Shown: positions 38,957-48,442, numbered from the stretch's first letter. The stretch: DNA of 64,000 bases from Arthrobacter globiformis NBRC 12137 (GCF_000238915.1 NZ_BAEG01000016.1:1-64000), one strand, 5' to 3'. Notes: generated from the sequence alone by a model not told the origin. Numbers and translations are program-made.

Positions 38957-40255
38957 TCAGGATGTGGCGGCGCGGCGGCGCCGCTGCTGCAGGACAAGCC
39001 CGACGACGCAAAGCAGCACCCCTGCCACCCCGACGGACACGAAGCCTCCCGCCGCGCCAATGCTGTCGATGAAAACTCCGGCCAGCGGAGCCCCCAGCGC
39101 AACACCCGCGGTCAGGGCGGACCCGTACCAGCCCATGGCCTCTCCCCGCCTGGCCTCGTCGACCAGTTCGGCCACCTTCTCGGAAGCGGCCGAAAGGACC
39201 GGAGCACAGAGGAGCCCCGGAAGCAGCGACAGCAGGCTGAGGGTCAGTGTGTCGGTGGCAAAGCCCATCGGAATGGTCAGGGCAGCCATTCCCAGCAGCA
39301 GGAGTACCGGTGAAACAGGCCGGTGCATGGCCCCGTAAACAAGACCGCCGGCCACCGAGGCCGCGCACCAGAAGAGGAACACAACGCCGATCTCGCCCTG
39401 GCGGCCGCCGGTCTCCAGGGCAGCCACGATTCCCACATCGGTGCCGCTGAGCACCATGCCGGCGCCGGCTGCGACTGCGAAGACCGCGGCCACCGCTGCG
39501 GTGAACCAGCCGAAGCTGTGTGCCACCCGGCCCTTCAGGGCTGCCCGCCGCCTGTTGCCCGCAGCCGCGGGACCGAGCTCAGCCGCAGCCTCCTGCAGGT
39601 GTGCGGGGGCGGCGGCCACAACGGCTACCTCCGCGGCTTCCTGCTCGTCCGCCTCACAGGATTCGTTGCGGACAGCACTGCGGGTGGGCGGGTTGAACCA
39701 CATCAGGAATAGTCCGGCCAGGGACGTCGAGACACCGACGGCGGTCAGCCCCAGCACGGAATGGCCGCTCGTGGCCACCACAGCACCTGCTGCCGGGCCG
39801 ATCATGAACACCAGCTCGGTGCTGACCGCGTCCAGCGCGAACGCGGTCCTGCGCTGGTCGCCGTCAGCCAGAACCCCCAGGGACTGCCGCACCACACTGA
39901 AAATGGGGAGGGTCAGCAGGCCGCCGACAAATACGAGGGGCAGCAGCCACTGGTAGGAGACGTGCGGCACGACGGACCAGATGACGGTTTCCGAAATCAC
40001 GGAAGGTATCAGGGCCGTCCGCAGGCCCGCCGTATCCACCCGGCGGCCGCGCCAAGGTGCGCCAAACGCGATCCCGATGGTCATCACGGCCGCTGCCGTT
40101 CCCGCGGCCGCATAGCCCTCGCCGAGGGTCAGGACGATGTGCAGCGTCAGCAGGACGCCCGCCGCCGAGTGGGGAATGCGGGCAATCATGCCGACCGCCA
40201 GGAGCCTGCGGATGGGCCGAACGGCCAGCAGTTCGCGGTACAGGCTGAAATTCAC
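38957..40255 (-). CDS. MFS transporter
   Basis: 432 aa with 12 predicted TM helices split 6+6 by a charged loop near residues 200-245 (SCEADEQEAAEVAVV). It contains the motif A-like GAPWRGRRVDTAGLR after TM2 and LVDEARRGEAMGWYGSALTAGVALGAPLAG in the second half. The substrate is not readable. I chose GTG 40255, with GAGG nine bases upstream. The frame is open 11 codons earlier (GTG 40288). It follows sseB at 57 bp in the same direction and could be the distal gene of the his transcript. Confidence 0.85.
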   Translation of the reverse strand: MNFSLYRELLAVRPIRRLLAVGMIARIPHSAAGVLLTLHIVLTLGEGYAAAGTAAAVMTIGIAFGAPWRGRRVDTAGLRTALIPSVISETVIWSVVPHVSYQWLLPLVFVGGLLTLPIFSVVRQSLGVLADGDQRRTAFALDAVSTELVFMIGPAAGAVVATSGHSVLGLTAVGVSTSLAGLFLMWFNPPTRSAVRNESCEADEQEAAEVAVVAAAPAHLQEAAAELGPAAAGNRRRAALKGRVAHSFGWFTAAVAAVFAVAAGAGMVLSGTDVGIVAALETGGRQGEIGVVFLFWCAASVAGGLVYGAMHRPVSPVLLLLGMAALTIPMGFATDTLTLSLLSLLPGLLCAPVLSAASEKVAELVDEARRGEAMGWYGSALTAGVALGAPLAGVFIDSIGAAGGFVSVGVAGVLLCVVGLVLQQRRRRAATS

Positions 40256-40312
40256 AGGTGGGTCCTCAGTTCCGCCGCCGGACAGCACCGGAACGGACCC
40301 ACCGGCCCTCGG

Positions 40313-41224
40313 CTACTGCGCGACGCGCCTTAGCTTGACTTCGATCGAATCAACGCGCTCACCAAACAATACATTCCGGCTCCACTCGGCCTGGAGGCCG
40401 GCAACGAGGGCCTGGACCGCGGCTGCATCAAGTCCGTCCTCCAGATAGAGCACCACACGCAGTTCCGGTCCGGCTCCGCCGCCATCGACGCGGCGGCCTG
40501 AGGCCGTGGTGGTGGCCACTCCCCCGCCGGGCAGGACCTCGAATCCACGGACTGCGGGTTTGCCGTCCGCTCCGGCCCGCAGCACCGCGGCCAGCTCGGC
40601 GTCCACGTAGGCCGGCACCCATTGCCGCTGCTGTGCGAGGGCCCAGACACCGGGGCGCCGGACCACGAAGGTCACTTCCGAGCCGGGGTCCACGACCAGC
40701 AGCTCGGCGCCTTCGGAGACGGCGGACAGGGCTGCCCTCGCGGCGTAAACGGCCACGGGCCGCGCCTCCGGGTGCCACGCCGCCAGGGCTGCCGCCGAGG
40801 TGAACACGGGCATGGCGAGGCGGCCGTCGGGTGCCTTGAGCGTCACCAGCGCCATGTCGGCCTGCTTGTCGGCGTGCACGCCATGCGCGCCCTCGGCTTC
40901 CTCCGCCAGCTGTGCCACCACGGGGACAAAGACACGGGCGGTGGCGAGCGAGGCAACCACCGCGGCCTCGTCGCCGTCGCCGGCAACAAGAGCAGAGACT
41001 GCGGTGAGGTAGCCGGCGTCGGCCGTGCCGTCGTCGTCCTCGAAGTTGTGGATCTTGGCGTCGTCACCGGCGAGGCTGCGTCCGGCCCAGGGCTGTCCCG
41101 CCGAATCGGTGGCGCCACCTGCCCCGGCGAGGGCGGCCTCGATGTGACCGGGCAGCCGGCGTGCCGGCGGCAGGTGCGCGCCCGGTCCGCCGCCGTCCGC
41201 GGAGTTTGGGTGGTGCTCGGTCAC
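40313..41224 (-). CDS. SseB family protein
   Basis: 303 aa with an SseB-type N-domain. VFVPVVAQLAEEAEGAHG and LPVFTS-like MPVFTSAAALAAWHPEARPVAV precede the C-terminal SseB-type domain (LRVVLYLEDGLDAAAVQALVAGLQAEWS). The Gly/Pro-rich N-terminus is variable. The molecular role of the family is poorly known. It starts 10 bp after priA, so it probably shares the his transcript; this neighbourhood recurs in related actinobacteria. Confidence 0.85.
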   Translation of the reverse strand: MTEHHPNSADGGGPGAHLPPARRLPGHIEAALAGAGGATDSAGQPWAGRSLAGDDAKIHNFEDDDGTADAGYLTAVSALVAGDGDEAAVVASLATARVFVPVVAQLAEEAEGAHGVHADKQADMALVTLKAPDGRLAMPVFTSAAALAAWHPEARPVAVYAARAALSAVSEGAELLVVDPGSEVTFVVRRPGVWALAQQRQWVPAYVDAELAAVLRAGADGKPAVRGFEVLPGGGVATTTASGRRVDGGGAGPELRVVLYLEDGLDAAAVQALVAGLQAEWSRNVLFGERVDSIEVKLRRVAQ

Positions 41225-41234
41225 GGCGATACCC

Positions 41235-41981
41235 CTAGCGGCGGCCGGCGATGTCGAGGGCCTCGGGCAGCGTGAAGGCGCCGGCGTACAGGGCCTTGCC
41301 CACGATGGCGCCTTCGACGCCGAGCGGCACCAGGGAGCGCAGGACCTTCAAGTCATCAAGGCTGGAAATACCGCCCGACGCCACCACGGGCTTGCCGGTC
41401 TTTTCCACCATCTGCCGCAGGAGTTCAACGTTCGGTCCCTGCAGCGTGCCGTCCTTCGTCACGTCGGTAACAACGTAGCGTGCGCAGCCGGCCTCTTCGA
41501 GGCGGCCCAGCACGTCCCACAGGTCCCCGCCTTCCTTGGTCCAGCCGCGGCCGGCGAGAGTGGTTCCGCGGACGTCCAGCCCGACGGCGATCCGGTCACC
41601 GAAGCGGTCGATGGCCCGCGCGGTCCAGTCCGGGTTCTCCAAGGCGGCGGTGCCAAGGTTCACCCGGGCGACGCCCAGGTCCAGCGCCTTTTCCAGGGAT
41701 TCATCGTCCCGGAGCCCGCCGGAAAGCTCGACCTTGATGTCCAGCCGGCCAACCACTTCGCGCAGCAGGTCCGCGTTTGAGCCGCGTCCGAAGGCAGCGT
41801 CCAGATCCACCAGGTGAACCCATTCCGCGCCCTGCTGCTGCCAGTTGAGCGCCGCCTCCAGCGGCGTTCCGTAGCTCGTCTCGCTGCCGGCCTCGCCCTG
41901 GACCAGGCGGACCGCCTGGCCGTTTACGACGTCGACGGCGGGAAGCAGTTCAAGTACCGGCAGCTCGTTTTGGCTGGTCAT
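41235..41981 (-). CDS. priA: phosphoribosyl isomerase A (bifunctional HisA/TrpF, PriA)
   Basis: 248-aa beta/alpha-barrel. The catalytic acid/base pair lies in [13 protein letters not shown] (Asp17) and in the C-half [28 protein letters not shown] and [15 protein letters not shown] are the phosphate-binding parts. In actinobacteria this enzyme isomerises ProFAR for histidine and PRA for tryptophan; that dual role is inferred from the lineage because no trpF is in view. A 75-bp gap separates it from the small membrane-protein gene upstream. Confidence 0.93.
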   Translation of the reverse strand: MTSQNELPVLELLPAVDVVNGQAVRLVQGEAGSETSYGTPLEAALNWQQQGAEWVHLVDLDAAFGRGSNADLLREVVGRLDIKVELSGGLRDDESLEKALDLGVARVNLGTAALENPDWTARAIDRFGDRIAVGLDVRGTTLAGRGWTKEGGDLWDVLGRLEEAGCARYVVTDVTKDGTLQGPNVELLRQMVEKTGKPVVASGGISSLDDLKVLRSLVPLGVEGAIVGKALYAGAFTLPEALDIAGRR

Positions 41982-42056
41982 CAGGGGTCCTCAGTTCTTG
42001 TAGGCGCTGGTTCCCGTGCGCGGCGGCTTCTGCGGCGCACACGGCGGGTTAGTTGG

Positions 42057-42215
42057 TTATTTGCCGGGAAGGGTCAGCAGGTAGGCGGCCAGCAGCGACA
42101 TGGCGGCCAGTACGTAGAAACCGATCTGGATCCAGAGCGGCTTGTGCTGCTGCCCGAAGGACAGGCCACCGCCCACCAGGAGACCGGCCAGTCCCGTCAG
42201 GAGAATGGACCACAT
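42057..42215 (-). CDS. 52-aa two-helix membrane protein in the his operon
   Basis: The frame starts at ATG 42215, directly abutting the hisH stop (TAAATG), and ends TAA at 42057. It encodes 52 residues: MWSILLTGLAGLLVGGGLSF, then a short polar turn (GQQHKPLW), then a second hydrophobic helix ending in LLTLPGK. The two TM segments and polar hinge are well formed, and base composition matches coding DNA. Immediate abutment implies coupled translation with hisH. No function can be assigned; a chaperone or membrane tether for HisH/HisF is only a guess. Confidence 0.75.
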   Translation of the reverse strand: MWSILLTGLAGLLVGGGLSFGQQHKPLWIQIGFYVLAAMSLLAAYLLTLPGK

Positions 42216-42953
42216 TTAGGCGTCCGCCGCCTGCCGGGAAGGCTGCCCGCGGAGCCCGTCGACCCAGTTCTTGAGCAGCCGCGCGCCAGCGTCACCGGAT
42301 TTCTCCGGGTGGAACTGGGTGGCGCAGAGGGGGCCGTTCTCCACGGCGGCGATGAAGGGGGCACCGTGCTCGGACCACGTGACCAGGGGCGGCGCCATCC
42401 GGGGCTGGATCACCTCGAAGTCCCAGTTCTGGACGCCATAGGAGTGCACGAAGTAGAACCGCTCAGCTTCAACGCCATCGAAAAGCCTGGAGCCTTCCGG
42501 AACCTTGACGGTGTTCCACCCCATGTGCGGCACCACCTCGGCAGGGAGGAGCTCCACCTTGCCGGGCCACTCCCCCATGCCTTCGGCTTCGGTCCCGTGT
42601 TCGACGCCGGCCTCGAAGAGTACCTGCAGGCCGACACAGATGCCGAGGACCGGACGTCCGCCGGCCACACGGCGGCCGATCATCCGGATGCCGTCAACGG
42701 CCTTAAGCTCGCGCATGACCGTTTCGAAGGCGCCGACACCGGGAACGACCAGCCCGTCGGCGTTCAGCACGTCCTCGGGCTTGGAACTCAGGATGACCTC
42801 GGCACCGGCACGTTCCAGGGCACGCACGGCGGAACGGACGTTGCCGGAGCCGTAGTCGAGGACGGTGACGGTGGGCTTGCCCTCCGGGGAAGCCGGCTTC
42901 AGCGTGGCCGACGGATCGATGATCGCGCCCTCGCGCAGTACTTTGCCGGTCAC
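42216..42953 (-). CDS. hisH: imidazole glycerol phosphate synthase, glutaminase subunit
   Basis: 245-aa class I glutamine amidotransferase supplying NH3 to HisF. The nucleophile Cys is in [14 protein letters not shown], and the His/Glu pair in [12 protein letters not shown]. The core begins at [15 protein letters not shown]; the preceding ~27 residues are an N-terminal extension. GTG start overlapping the hisB stop by four bases (GTGA). Its partner hisF is not in this window. Confidence 0.95.
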   Translation of the reverse strand: MTGKVLREGAIIDPSATLKPASPEGKPTVTVLDYGSGNVRSAVRALERAGAEVILSSKPEDVLNADGLVVPGVGAFETVMRELKAVDGIRMIGRRVAGGRPVLGICVGLQVLFEAGVEHGTEAEGMGEWPGKVELLPAEVVPHMGWNTVKVPEGSRLFDGVEAERFYFVHSYGVQNWDFEVIQPRMAPPLVTWSEHGAPFIAAVENGPLCATQFHPEKSGDAGARLLKNWVDGLRGQPSRQAADA

Positions 42954-43576
42954 AGTGCTCCCTTGGTGGACGGAATGCCTTCGACGCGGGGATCCGGCTC
43001 GACGGCTGCACGGAGGGCCCGCGCGAATGCCTTGAACTGGGCTTCCACGATGTGGTGCGGGTCGCGGCCGGCGATGACGTTCATGTGCAGGCAGATGCCG
43101 GCGTGCAGCGTGATGGCCTCGAAGACGTGCCGGGTCAGCGAGCCCGTGAAGTGGCCGCCGATCAGGTGGTACTCCTGCCCGGCGGGCTCGCCGCCGTGCA
43201 CCAGGTAGGGCCGGCCGGAGACGTCGACGACGGCGTGCGCCAGGGCCTCGTCCAGCGGCACGGTGGCCTCACCGAAGCGGCGGATCCCGGCCTTGTTGCC
43301 CAGAGCCGTGCGCAGCACCTCGCCGAACGTGATGGCAACGTCCTCAACGGTGTGGTGGACGTCAATGTGGGTGTCGCCGGTAGCCTTGACGGTCATGTCG
43401 ATGAGTGAGTGCTTGCACAGCGCCGTCAGCATGTGGTCGTAGAACGGGACCGACGTGCTGATGTCCGACACTCCGGTGCCGTCGAGGTTGATCTCCACCA
43501 GCACGGAAGATTCGCTGGTGGCGCGCTCCATGCGTGCAGTCCGTGCCTCGGCAGCCTTGATTCCGGTGTCGCTCAT
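42950..43576 (-). CDS. hisB: imidazoleglycerol-phosphate dehydratase
   Basis: Mn-dependent dehydratase of 208 aa. The duplicated metal motifs are [13 protein letters not shown] and the later [31 protein letters not shown] and [12 protein letters not shown] are typical. I chose ATG 43576 ([20 protein letters not shown]); the 19 codons upstream add nothing family-like. It lies 59 bp after hisC. Confidence 0.95.
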   Translation of the reverse strand: MSDTGIKAAEARTARMERATSESSVLVEINLDGTGVSDISTSVPFYDHMLTALCKHSLIDMTVKATGDTHIDVHHTVEDVAITFGEVLRTALGNKAGIRRFGEATVPLDEALAHAVVDVSGRPYLVHGGEPAGQEYHLIGGHFTGSLTRHVFEAITLHAGICLHMNVIAGRDPHHIVEAQFKAFARALRAAVEPDPRVEGIPSTKGAL

Positions 43577-43635
43577 GGTGATAGATGTCCTTTGACGAAG
43601 GATGGGGGCGGACCTGACCTGGTCCATGTTCAAGT

Positions 43636-44754
43636 TTAGGCCGGAAGTGCGGCCTGCCGGGCCAGGATGCTTTCGAGGGCTTCCAGGAAGGCTGTGGTTT
43701 CCGTCTCAGTGCCGGCGGTGACCCGAAGGTGCCCGGCGATGCCGACGTCCCGCACAAGCACCCCCGCGTCCAGCAGTTCCTGCCAGACCTCATGGGGGTT
43801 CTCCAGCCCGCCGAAGAAGACGTAGTTGGAGTCGGACGCCGCGGGCCGCAGCCCCATCCGTGTCAGCTCCGCGACAATCCGGTCGCGCTGGCGCTTAATG
43901 TCCTCCACATCCGCCATAAGCGCCTCGCGGTGCTGCAGGGCCGCGAGGGCGGTTGCCTGCGTGACGGCGGACAGGTGGTACGGCAGGCGCACCAGTCGCA
44001 GGGCGTCGGTCACCTCCGGCGCCGCGGCCATGTAACCGAGGCGGGCGCCGGCAAGAGCGAACGCCTTGCTCATGGTCCGGGAGACGATGAGCCGCTCCCG
44101 GCCGGGCAGCAGGGTCAGGGCGCTGGGCGTGCCGTCGTGCGCAAACTCGTGGTAGGCCTCGTCCACGACGACGATGGCCTGGCTGGCCTCGCCCGCCTCG
44201 TAGACGGCTTCCACCACGTCCAGGCCCAGGCCGGTACCGGTGGGATTGTTGGGTGAACACAGGAACACGATGTTGGGCTGGAGTTCGCGCACCTGGCTCG
44301 CGGCCGACTCGGCGCTGAGGCCGTAGTCGTCGGCACGCTTGCCTGCGATGTAGGCGGTGTCGGTGCCGCTGGCGAGGAGCGGGTACATGGAGTACGTCGG
44401 CGGGAAGCTCAGGAGCGAACGGCCCGGCCCGCCGAAGGCCTGGAGGATCTGCTGGAGGACCTCGTTGGAGCCGTTGGCTGCCCAGAGGTTGTCCGCGCTG
44501 AGCCCGTGGCCGAGGTACTCCGCCAGGGCTTCCCGGAGCTCGGTGAATTCGCGGTCGGGGTACCGGTTGAGTCCGGTGGCTGCCTCGCTGACGGCCGCGG
44601 TGATGGCCGCCCGTACGTCGGCGGGCACGCCATGCGTGTTCTCATTGACGTTGAGCAGGATCGGAACGTCAAGCTGCGGGGCGCCGTAAGGTGACAGCCC
44701 CCTCAGGTTGGTCCGCAGGGGCAGTCGGTTCAGTCGCTCAAGCTGGTCAGTCAC
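43636..44754 (-). CDS. hisC: histidinol-phosphate aminotransferase
   Basis: Class I/II PLP aminotransferase of 372 aa. The Schiff-base Lys is in [30 protein letters not shown] and VVDEAYHEF are the cofactor-contact motifs; [11 protein letters not shown] is near the start. First gene of the his block here. hisD, which usually precedes hisC, is absent; a LysM gene lies upstream instead. Confidence 0.95.
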   Translation of the reverse strand: MTDQLERLNRLPLRTNLRGLSPYGAPQLDVPILLNVNENTHGVPADVRAAITAAVSEAATGLNRYPDREFTELREALAEYLGHGLSADNLWAANGSNEVLQQILQAFGGPGRSLLSFPPTYSMYPLLASGTDTAYIAGKRADDYGLSAESAASQVRELQPNIVFLCSPNNPTGTGLGLDVVEAVYEAGEASQAIVVVDEAYHEFAHDGTPSALTLLPGRERLIVSRTMSKAFALAGARLGYMAAAPEVTDALRLVRLPYHLSAVTQATALAALQHREALMADVEDIKRQRDRIVAELTRMGLRPAASDSNYVFFGGLENPHEVWQELLDAGVLVRDVGIAGHLRVTAGTETETTAFLEALESILARQAALPA

Positions 44755-44820
44755 CTAGACAGTTTAAGTAACCCGGAGGGCTGGCCGGAAACTGTGACGG
44801 TTCCAGCGCGCGGCAACGGC

Positions 44821-45216
44821 TTATTTGTTCGGCACGAACAGCTGCTGGCCGGGCATGACCTTCCCTGCCTGAAGGTCGTTGAGCTGGACGATGTCCACAA
44901 TCACGTCCCGGGGGTCGCGGTCGGGGTCGACTTTTCCGGCGATGGCCCAGAGCGATTCACCGGGCTGCACGGTGACAGAAACGGTGGGCGTGACGGTCAG
45001 GCCACTGGCGGTGTCCGCAGCCTTGGCCGGCGAGTTCAACAGCCCCGTCAGGGACAAGATCAGGGCGGCAAGAAGAACAAGCGGCAGTCCGATGAGGACG
45101 ATCCGGCCGCGGCGGGTGAGGCGCAGGCGTGGCGGCTTGCCGGGCTGGGAGTGCGGCGGGACTGCTGGTGAAGCCGACATTGCTGGTGAAGCTGAGACTG
45201 CTGATGAAGCTGACAT
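44821..45216 (-). CDS. LysM-domain membrane protein, candidate SOS division inhibitor
   Basis: 131 aa. A Ser/Ala/Pro-rich cytoplasmic N-terminus is built from six-residue repeats. One TM helix follows (IVLIGLPLVLLAALILSLTGLL, about 46-67, written here as the hydrophobic core). Next are a short linker and a C-terminal LysM domain (VTVQPGESLWAIAGKVDPDRDP ... VMPGQQLFVPN). Topology, size and head-to-head position with lexA match YneA of Bacillus and Rv2719c of M. tuberculosis, SOS-induced proteins that block septation. ATG 45216 has AGGAGG upstream. The ATG at repeat 3 (45180) is an alternative. SOS boxes lie in the divergent region. Confidence 0.8.
   Translation of the reverse strand: MSASSAVSASPAMSASPAVPPHSQPGKPPRLRLTRRGRIVLIGLPLVLLAALILSLTGLLNSPAKAADTASGLTVTPTVSVTVQPGESLWAIAGKVDPDRDPRDVIVDIVQLNDLQAGKVMPGQQLFVPNK
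45161..45214. repeat. three 18-bp tandem repeats in the LysM gene
   Basis: Units 45161-45178, 45179-45196 and 45197-45214 are head to tail and about 80% identical. On the minus strand each encodes (M/V)SAS(P/S)A. The array abuts the start codon, and one unit also begins with ATG, creating an alternative start. Confidence 0.85.
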
Positions 45217-45298
45217 GGCGTGAGCCCTCCTGGACCAAGTTGTACTGCCTCGCGTTCGAACAGACAGTTCGAACACCGGGCTGAGAAACCGCCCTCAC

Positions 45299-45314
45299 TA
45301 GAACACATGTTCGA
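45299..45314. promoter_or_regulatory. LexA-binding SOS box (proximal to LysM gene)
   Basis: TAGAACACATGTTCGA contains a perfect GAAC-N4-GTTC core (45301-45312), the actinobacterial LexA motif. It lies 83 bp from the LysM start and 212 bp from the lexA start. Nearby, at 45254-45274, TTCGAAC occurs twice with off-register spacing and may be a weaker site. Confidence 0.85.
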
Positions 45315-45366
45315 ACTTTGCTTTTTCCAGTTTTAGCACCTATCACCGAATTAAGTCGAGACTCGC

Positions 45367-45382
45367 TAGAACAAATGTTTGA
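45367..45382. promoter_or_regulatory. LexA-binding SOS box (proximal to lexA)
   Basis: TAGAACAAATGTTTGA has GAAC-N4-GTTT, one mismatch from the consensus, 68 bp from the first site. TTTGAA within it (45378-45383), with TACGTT 18 bp on, could be the lexA promoter, making the box an autorepression operator. Confidence 0.75.
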
Positions 45383-45525
45383 AAAAGCCCTATGGCTGGC
45401 CTACGTTGGAAATCACAGAACAACCACATCTGCAGTTGATCAGCAGGGTCTGACATTTTTCAGGCCGGAAGTTCCCGGCCACTGCAGCTACCGCGGCCGG
45501 GAGGAACGGAAAGGCGTTGGCGAAC

Positions 45526-46272
45526 ATGGCAGCACAGGCCTCTGACGGCAAGGCTCCCCAGCGCAGCCCGCGGTCTCAGCGGACCCCCAAGGGACTAACA
45601 CTCCGCCAGAAGAAGATCCTGGAAACCATCCAGCGTTCGGTCAACGAGAACGGCTACCCGCCGTCGATGCGGGAAATCGGCGACACCGTCGGGCTGGCCA
45701 GCCTGTCCAGCGTGACCCATCAGCTCTCGCAGCTGGAGAAGCTTGGCTACCTTCGGCGTGACCCCAAGCGTCCGCGCGCCATGGAGGTCCTGATGCCGCT
45801 CACCCTGGACGCGGGGGCGGCGAAATCCGGCGGCGCGGACAAGGCCCCGGCCCTGGGCACGGCAGGCGCTTCCGTGTCCGAATTGCCCAGCGCAATGGAT
45901 ACCGCAATGGTTCCGCTGGTCGGCCGGATCGCCGCCGGCGGCCCCATCCTTGCGGACCAGATGGTGGAGGAGCTGATGCCGCTGCCCCGCCAACTGGTGG
46001 GCCACGGCGAGCTTTTCATGCTCAGGGTCGCAGGCGATTCCATGGTCGACGCCGCCATCTGCGACGGGGACTGGGTGGTGGTCCGGCGGCAGAGCGACGC
46101 CGTCAACGGCGACATCGTTGCGGCGCTGCTCGACGATGAAGCCACGGTCAAGACATTCCGGCAGCGCGACGGCCACACGTGGCTGCTGCCGCAGAACACG
46201 CAGTACGAACCCATCCTCGGCGACCACGCCGTTGTCATGGGCAAGGTGGTTTCCGTACTCCGCTCGCTGTAG
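45526..46272 (+). CDS. lexA: LexA repressor
   Basis: 248-aa SOS repressor and S24 self-cleaving protease. The N-terminal winged helix is [20 protein letters not shown] ... [25 protein letters not shown]. The cleavage bond is Ala137-Gly138 in [10 protein letters not shown]. The catalytic Ser172 is in [13 protein letters not shown], and Lys209 in [11 protein letters not shown] ~30-residue Ala/Gly-rich linker joins the domains. I chose ATG 45526; TTG 45517 would add three residues. GGAAAGG lies 11 bases before the ATG. Divergent from the LysM gene across a ~310-bp region with SOS boxes. Confidence 0.97.
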   Translation: MAAQASDGKAPQRSPRSQRTPKGLTLRQKKILETIQRSVNENGYPPSMREIGDTVGLASLSSVTHQLSQLEKLGYLRRDPKRPRAMEVLMPLTLDAGAAKSGGADKAPALGTAGASVSELPSAMDTAMVPLVGRIAAGGPILADQMVEELMPLPRQLVGHGELFMLRVAGDSMVDAAICDGDWVVVRRQSDAVNGDIVAALLDDEATVKTFRQRDGHTWLLPQNTQYEPILGDHAVVMGKVVSVLRSL

Positions 46273-46352
46273 CCGCAGGGCCGGAGGCCACCGCGGGCTT
46301 CGTCCCCGGAAACGTCCTTCAGGGAGCTGGAATGTCCTTCAGGGAGCCCTGG

Positions 46353-46385
46353 GCCCCGGGCAGCATCAGCCCGGGGCTTCCTTAG
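46353..46385 (+). terminator. lexA terminator
   Basis: GCCCCGGGC (46353-46361) pairs with GCCCGGGGC (46369-46377) around a 7-nt loop, then TTCCTTAG. It overlaps the last codon region of the convergent dinG gene. Just before it, TGTCCTTCAGGGAGC occurs twice in tandem (near 46311-46346). Confidence 0.7.
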
Positions 46386-48442
46386 GCCTGTGCGCCGGCG
46401 AGTCTTTCCAGCGCCGCGACGGCGGTCTTCCGGTCGGTCGTTGGCCAGAACGGCGGCAGCGCGGCCCGCAGGAACCCGCCGTAGCGTTCCGTGGAGAGCC
46501 TGGAGTCCAGCACCGCCACCACGCCCTTGTCATTCGTGGACCGAATGAGCCGTCCCGCCCCCTGCGCAAGCCGGATGGCCGCGTGCGTGGCGGAGACAGA
46601 CATGAAGCCGTTGCCGCCGGCCTGTGCAACGGCCCGGGACCGCGCGGTCATCAGGGGATCATCCGGCCGCGGGAAGGGAATCCTGTCAATGACCACCAGG
46701 CGGCAGGACCCGCCCGGCACGTCGACCCCCTGCCACAGTGACATCGTGCCGAACAGGCAGGTATCGGGCTCGTCAGCGAACTGCTTCACCAGTGCCGTCA
46801 TGGTGGATTCACCCTGGCAGAGAATGCTGACATCCAGCCGCGTGCGCAGGGCGTCCGCGGCTTCCTCGGCCGCCCGCCGCGAGGAGAACAGACAAAGCGC
46901 TCCCCCGCCGGAGGCACGGATGAGGGACGCGAGTTCGTCCAGCGCCTCAGGGGACGTGCCACGGCCCGGTTTCGGCAGGTGGCCCGCTACATAGAGGATG
47001 CCCTGCCTGGGGTAGTCGAAAGGCGACCCCACGTCGACGCCGGTCCAGCTCGGCGCGCCCTCCCCGACCAGGCCCAACCCGCCGGCCGCGGGTTCGAAGG
47101 CAGAGCCGATGGCAAGGGTGGCCGATGTCAGCACCACCGTATGCCCGGCGAACAGGCCTTCCCGAAGCCGGCCTGCGACGCTCAGCGGGGCGATGTTGAC
47201 CAGCGCCGGGGCAGTCTCGTCCGGCGCGGAATAGCCCTGCTGGGGATCGAACGTGCTGTTCCGGGAGAACCAGACCACCTCGCGGTTTTCCCGGGCGGCG
47301 ACGAGCCGTTCGCAAAGCTCCAGAATCACCAGCAGGCGGGAGCGCGCGAGCTGCCGCCCGCCGTCGGCCGTTGTATTGCTGTCCCCCTTGGAATCCGACA
47401 GCGCCGCCCGGCACGCCTCACGAAGCTGGTCCACACAGTCCAGCTGCTCGTCGTTCAGGCCGTTGGGCAGCAGGCCGCTGGGAACGCCGGCGAGAGCCAC
47501 CTCAAGGTTGGCGGCCGCCGTGTTGAGCGCGTCAACGGTAATGCCGGTGTGCTTGCGGGCGCCGGACGCTGCGGCGTGGACCATGGCCACCGACAGCTGC
47601 CCCGAAACCGCGCCGGTTACCCGGTCCTGGAGTTCGTGGGCCTCATCCACCACCACAACGTCATACTCCGGCAGCACCGCCAGGCCTTCGAAGGCGCTGA
47701 CGGCCAGCATGGCGTGGTTGGTCACCACGACGTCGGCTTCGGTGGCGTTATGGCGGGCAAGCTCACTGAAGCACTCTTCGGCGAGGGGGCACTTCTGCGC
47801 GCCGAGGCATTCCATGGACGTGACTGACACCTGCCGCCAGGCCCGGTCCGTGACGCCGGGAAGCAGCTCGTCACGGTCGCCCGTGGTGGTCTGCTCCGCC
47901 CATTCGCGGAGCCGGACCACCTCCTTGCCGAGCTGCGAAGACGGACCGCCCACCGCCGCGGCGAAGTGCGGGACGCTGGTGTCCTCGCCCAGCGAGAAGA
48001 GCTGGCCCTCCGAGGGTTCCTCGGAGGGAAAGCCGCCTTCGAGCTTGTGCCTGCAGACATAGTTGGCGCGGCCCTTGACCAGCGCAATCTTAACAGGCCG
48101 GTCGAGTGCCGGTTTGAGGCTTTCCAGGAGCCGGGGTAGGTCCCTGCCCACGATCTGCGTCTGCAGAGCGAGGGTGGCAGTGGACACGAGGGCAGGCTTG
48201 TTGCTCTCCAGGGAATGTGCAATGAGGGGGACCAGGTAAGCCAGCGACTTGCCGGTTCCGGTGCCGGCCTGCACCAGCAGGTGGTCGCCCGTTTCTATTG
48301 CCCGTGCCACCTGCCGGGCCATCTCGTGCTGGCCGCTGCGGCTTTGGCCGCCCATGCCCGCCACGGCACGGTCGAGCAGGTCAAGCACACGCTGCTCGCC
48401 GGCCGTGGCCGCGGCACCGGCGGCTGCCGCCCCGTCAGTCAT
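46382..48442 (-). CDS. dinG: DinG-family ATP-dependent DNA helicase (XPD-like)
   Basis: 686-aa 5'-3' superfamily II helicase. Walker A is VQAGTGTGKSLAYLVP near residue 58. Four Fe-S Cys candidates lie in YVCRHKLEG and CLGAQKCPLAEECF. The DEAH-type box is VVVDEAHELQDRV, and motif VI is IRLAQGAGRLIRS. Family members unwind R-loops and forked DNA. It is convergent with lexA. It starts inside the last codons of hflX (8-bp overlap), so it is coupled to hflX. No SOS box is directly upstream. Confidence 0.93.
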   Translation of the reverse strand: MTDGAAAAGAAATAGEQRVLDLLDRAVAGMGGQSRSGQHEMARQVARAIETGDHLLVQAGTGTGKSLAYLVPLIAHSLESNKPALVSTATLALQTQIVGRDLPRLLESLKPALDRPVKIALVKGRANYVCRHKLEGGFPSEEPSEGQLFSLGEDTSVPHFAAAVGGPSSQLGKEVVRLREWAEQTTTGDRDELLPGVTDRAWRQVSVTSMECLGAQKCPLAEECFSELARHNATEADVVVTNHAMLAVSAFEGLAVLPEYDVVVVDEAHELQDRVTGAVSGQLSVAMVHAAASGARKHTGITVDALNTAAANLEVALAGVPSGLLPNGLNDEQLDCVDQLREACRAALSDSKGDSNTTADGGRQLARSRLLVILELCERLVAARENREVVWFSRNSTFDPQQGYSAPDETAPALVNIAPLSVAGRLREGLFAGHTVVLTSATLAIGSAFEPAAGGLGLVGEGAPSWTGVDVGSPFDYPRQGILYVAGHLPKPGRGTSPEALDELASLIRASGGGALCLFSSRRAAEEAADALRTRLDVSILCQGESTMTALVKQFADEPDTCLFGTMSLWQGVDVPGGSCRLVVIDRIPFPRPDDPLMTARSRAVAQAGGNGFMSVSATHAAIRLAQGAGRLIRSTNDKGVVAVLDSRLSTERYGGFLRAALPPFWPTTDRKTAVAALERLAGAQA

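Noticed and set aside
45254..45274. third full SOS box at the lexA/LysM region
   Set aside because: TTCGAAC occurs twice, but the GAAC and GTTC halves are separated by five rather than four bases; kept only as a possible weak site.
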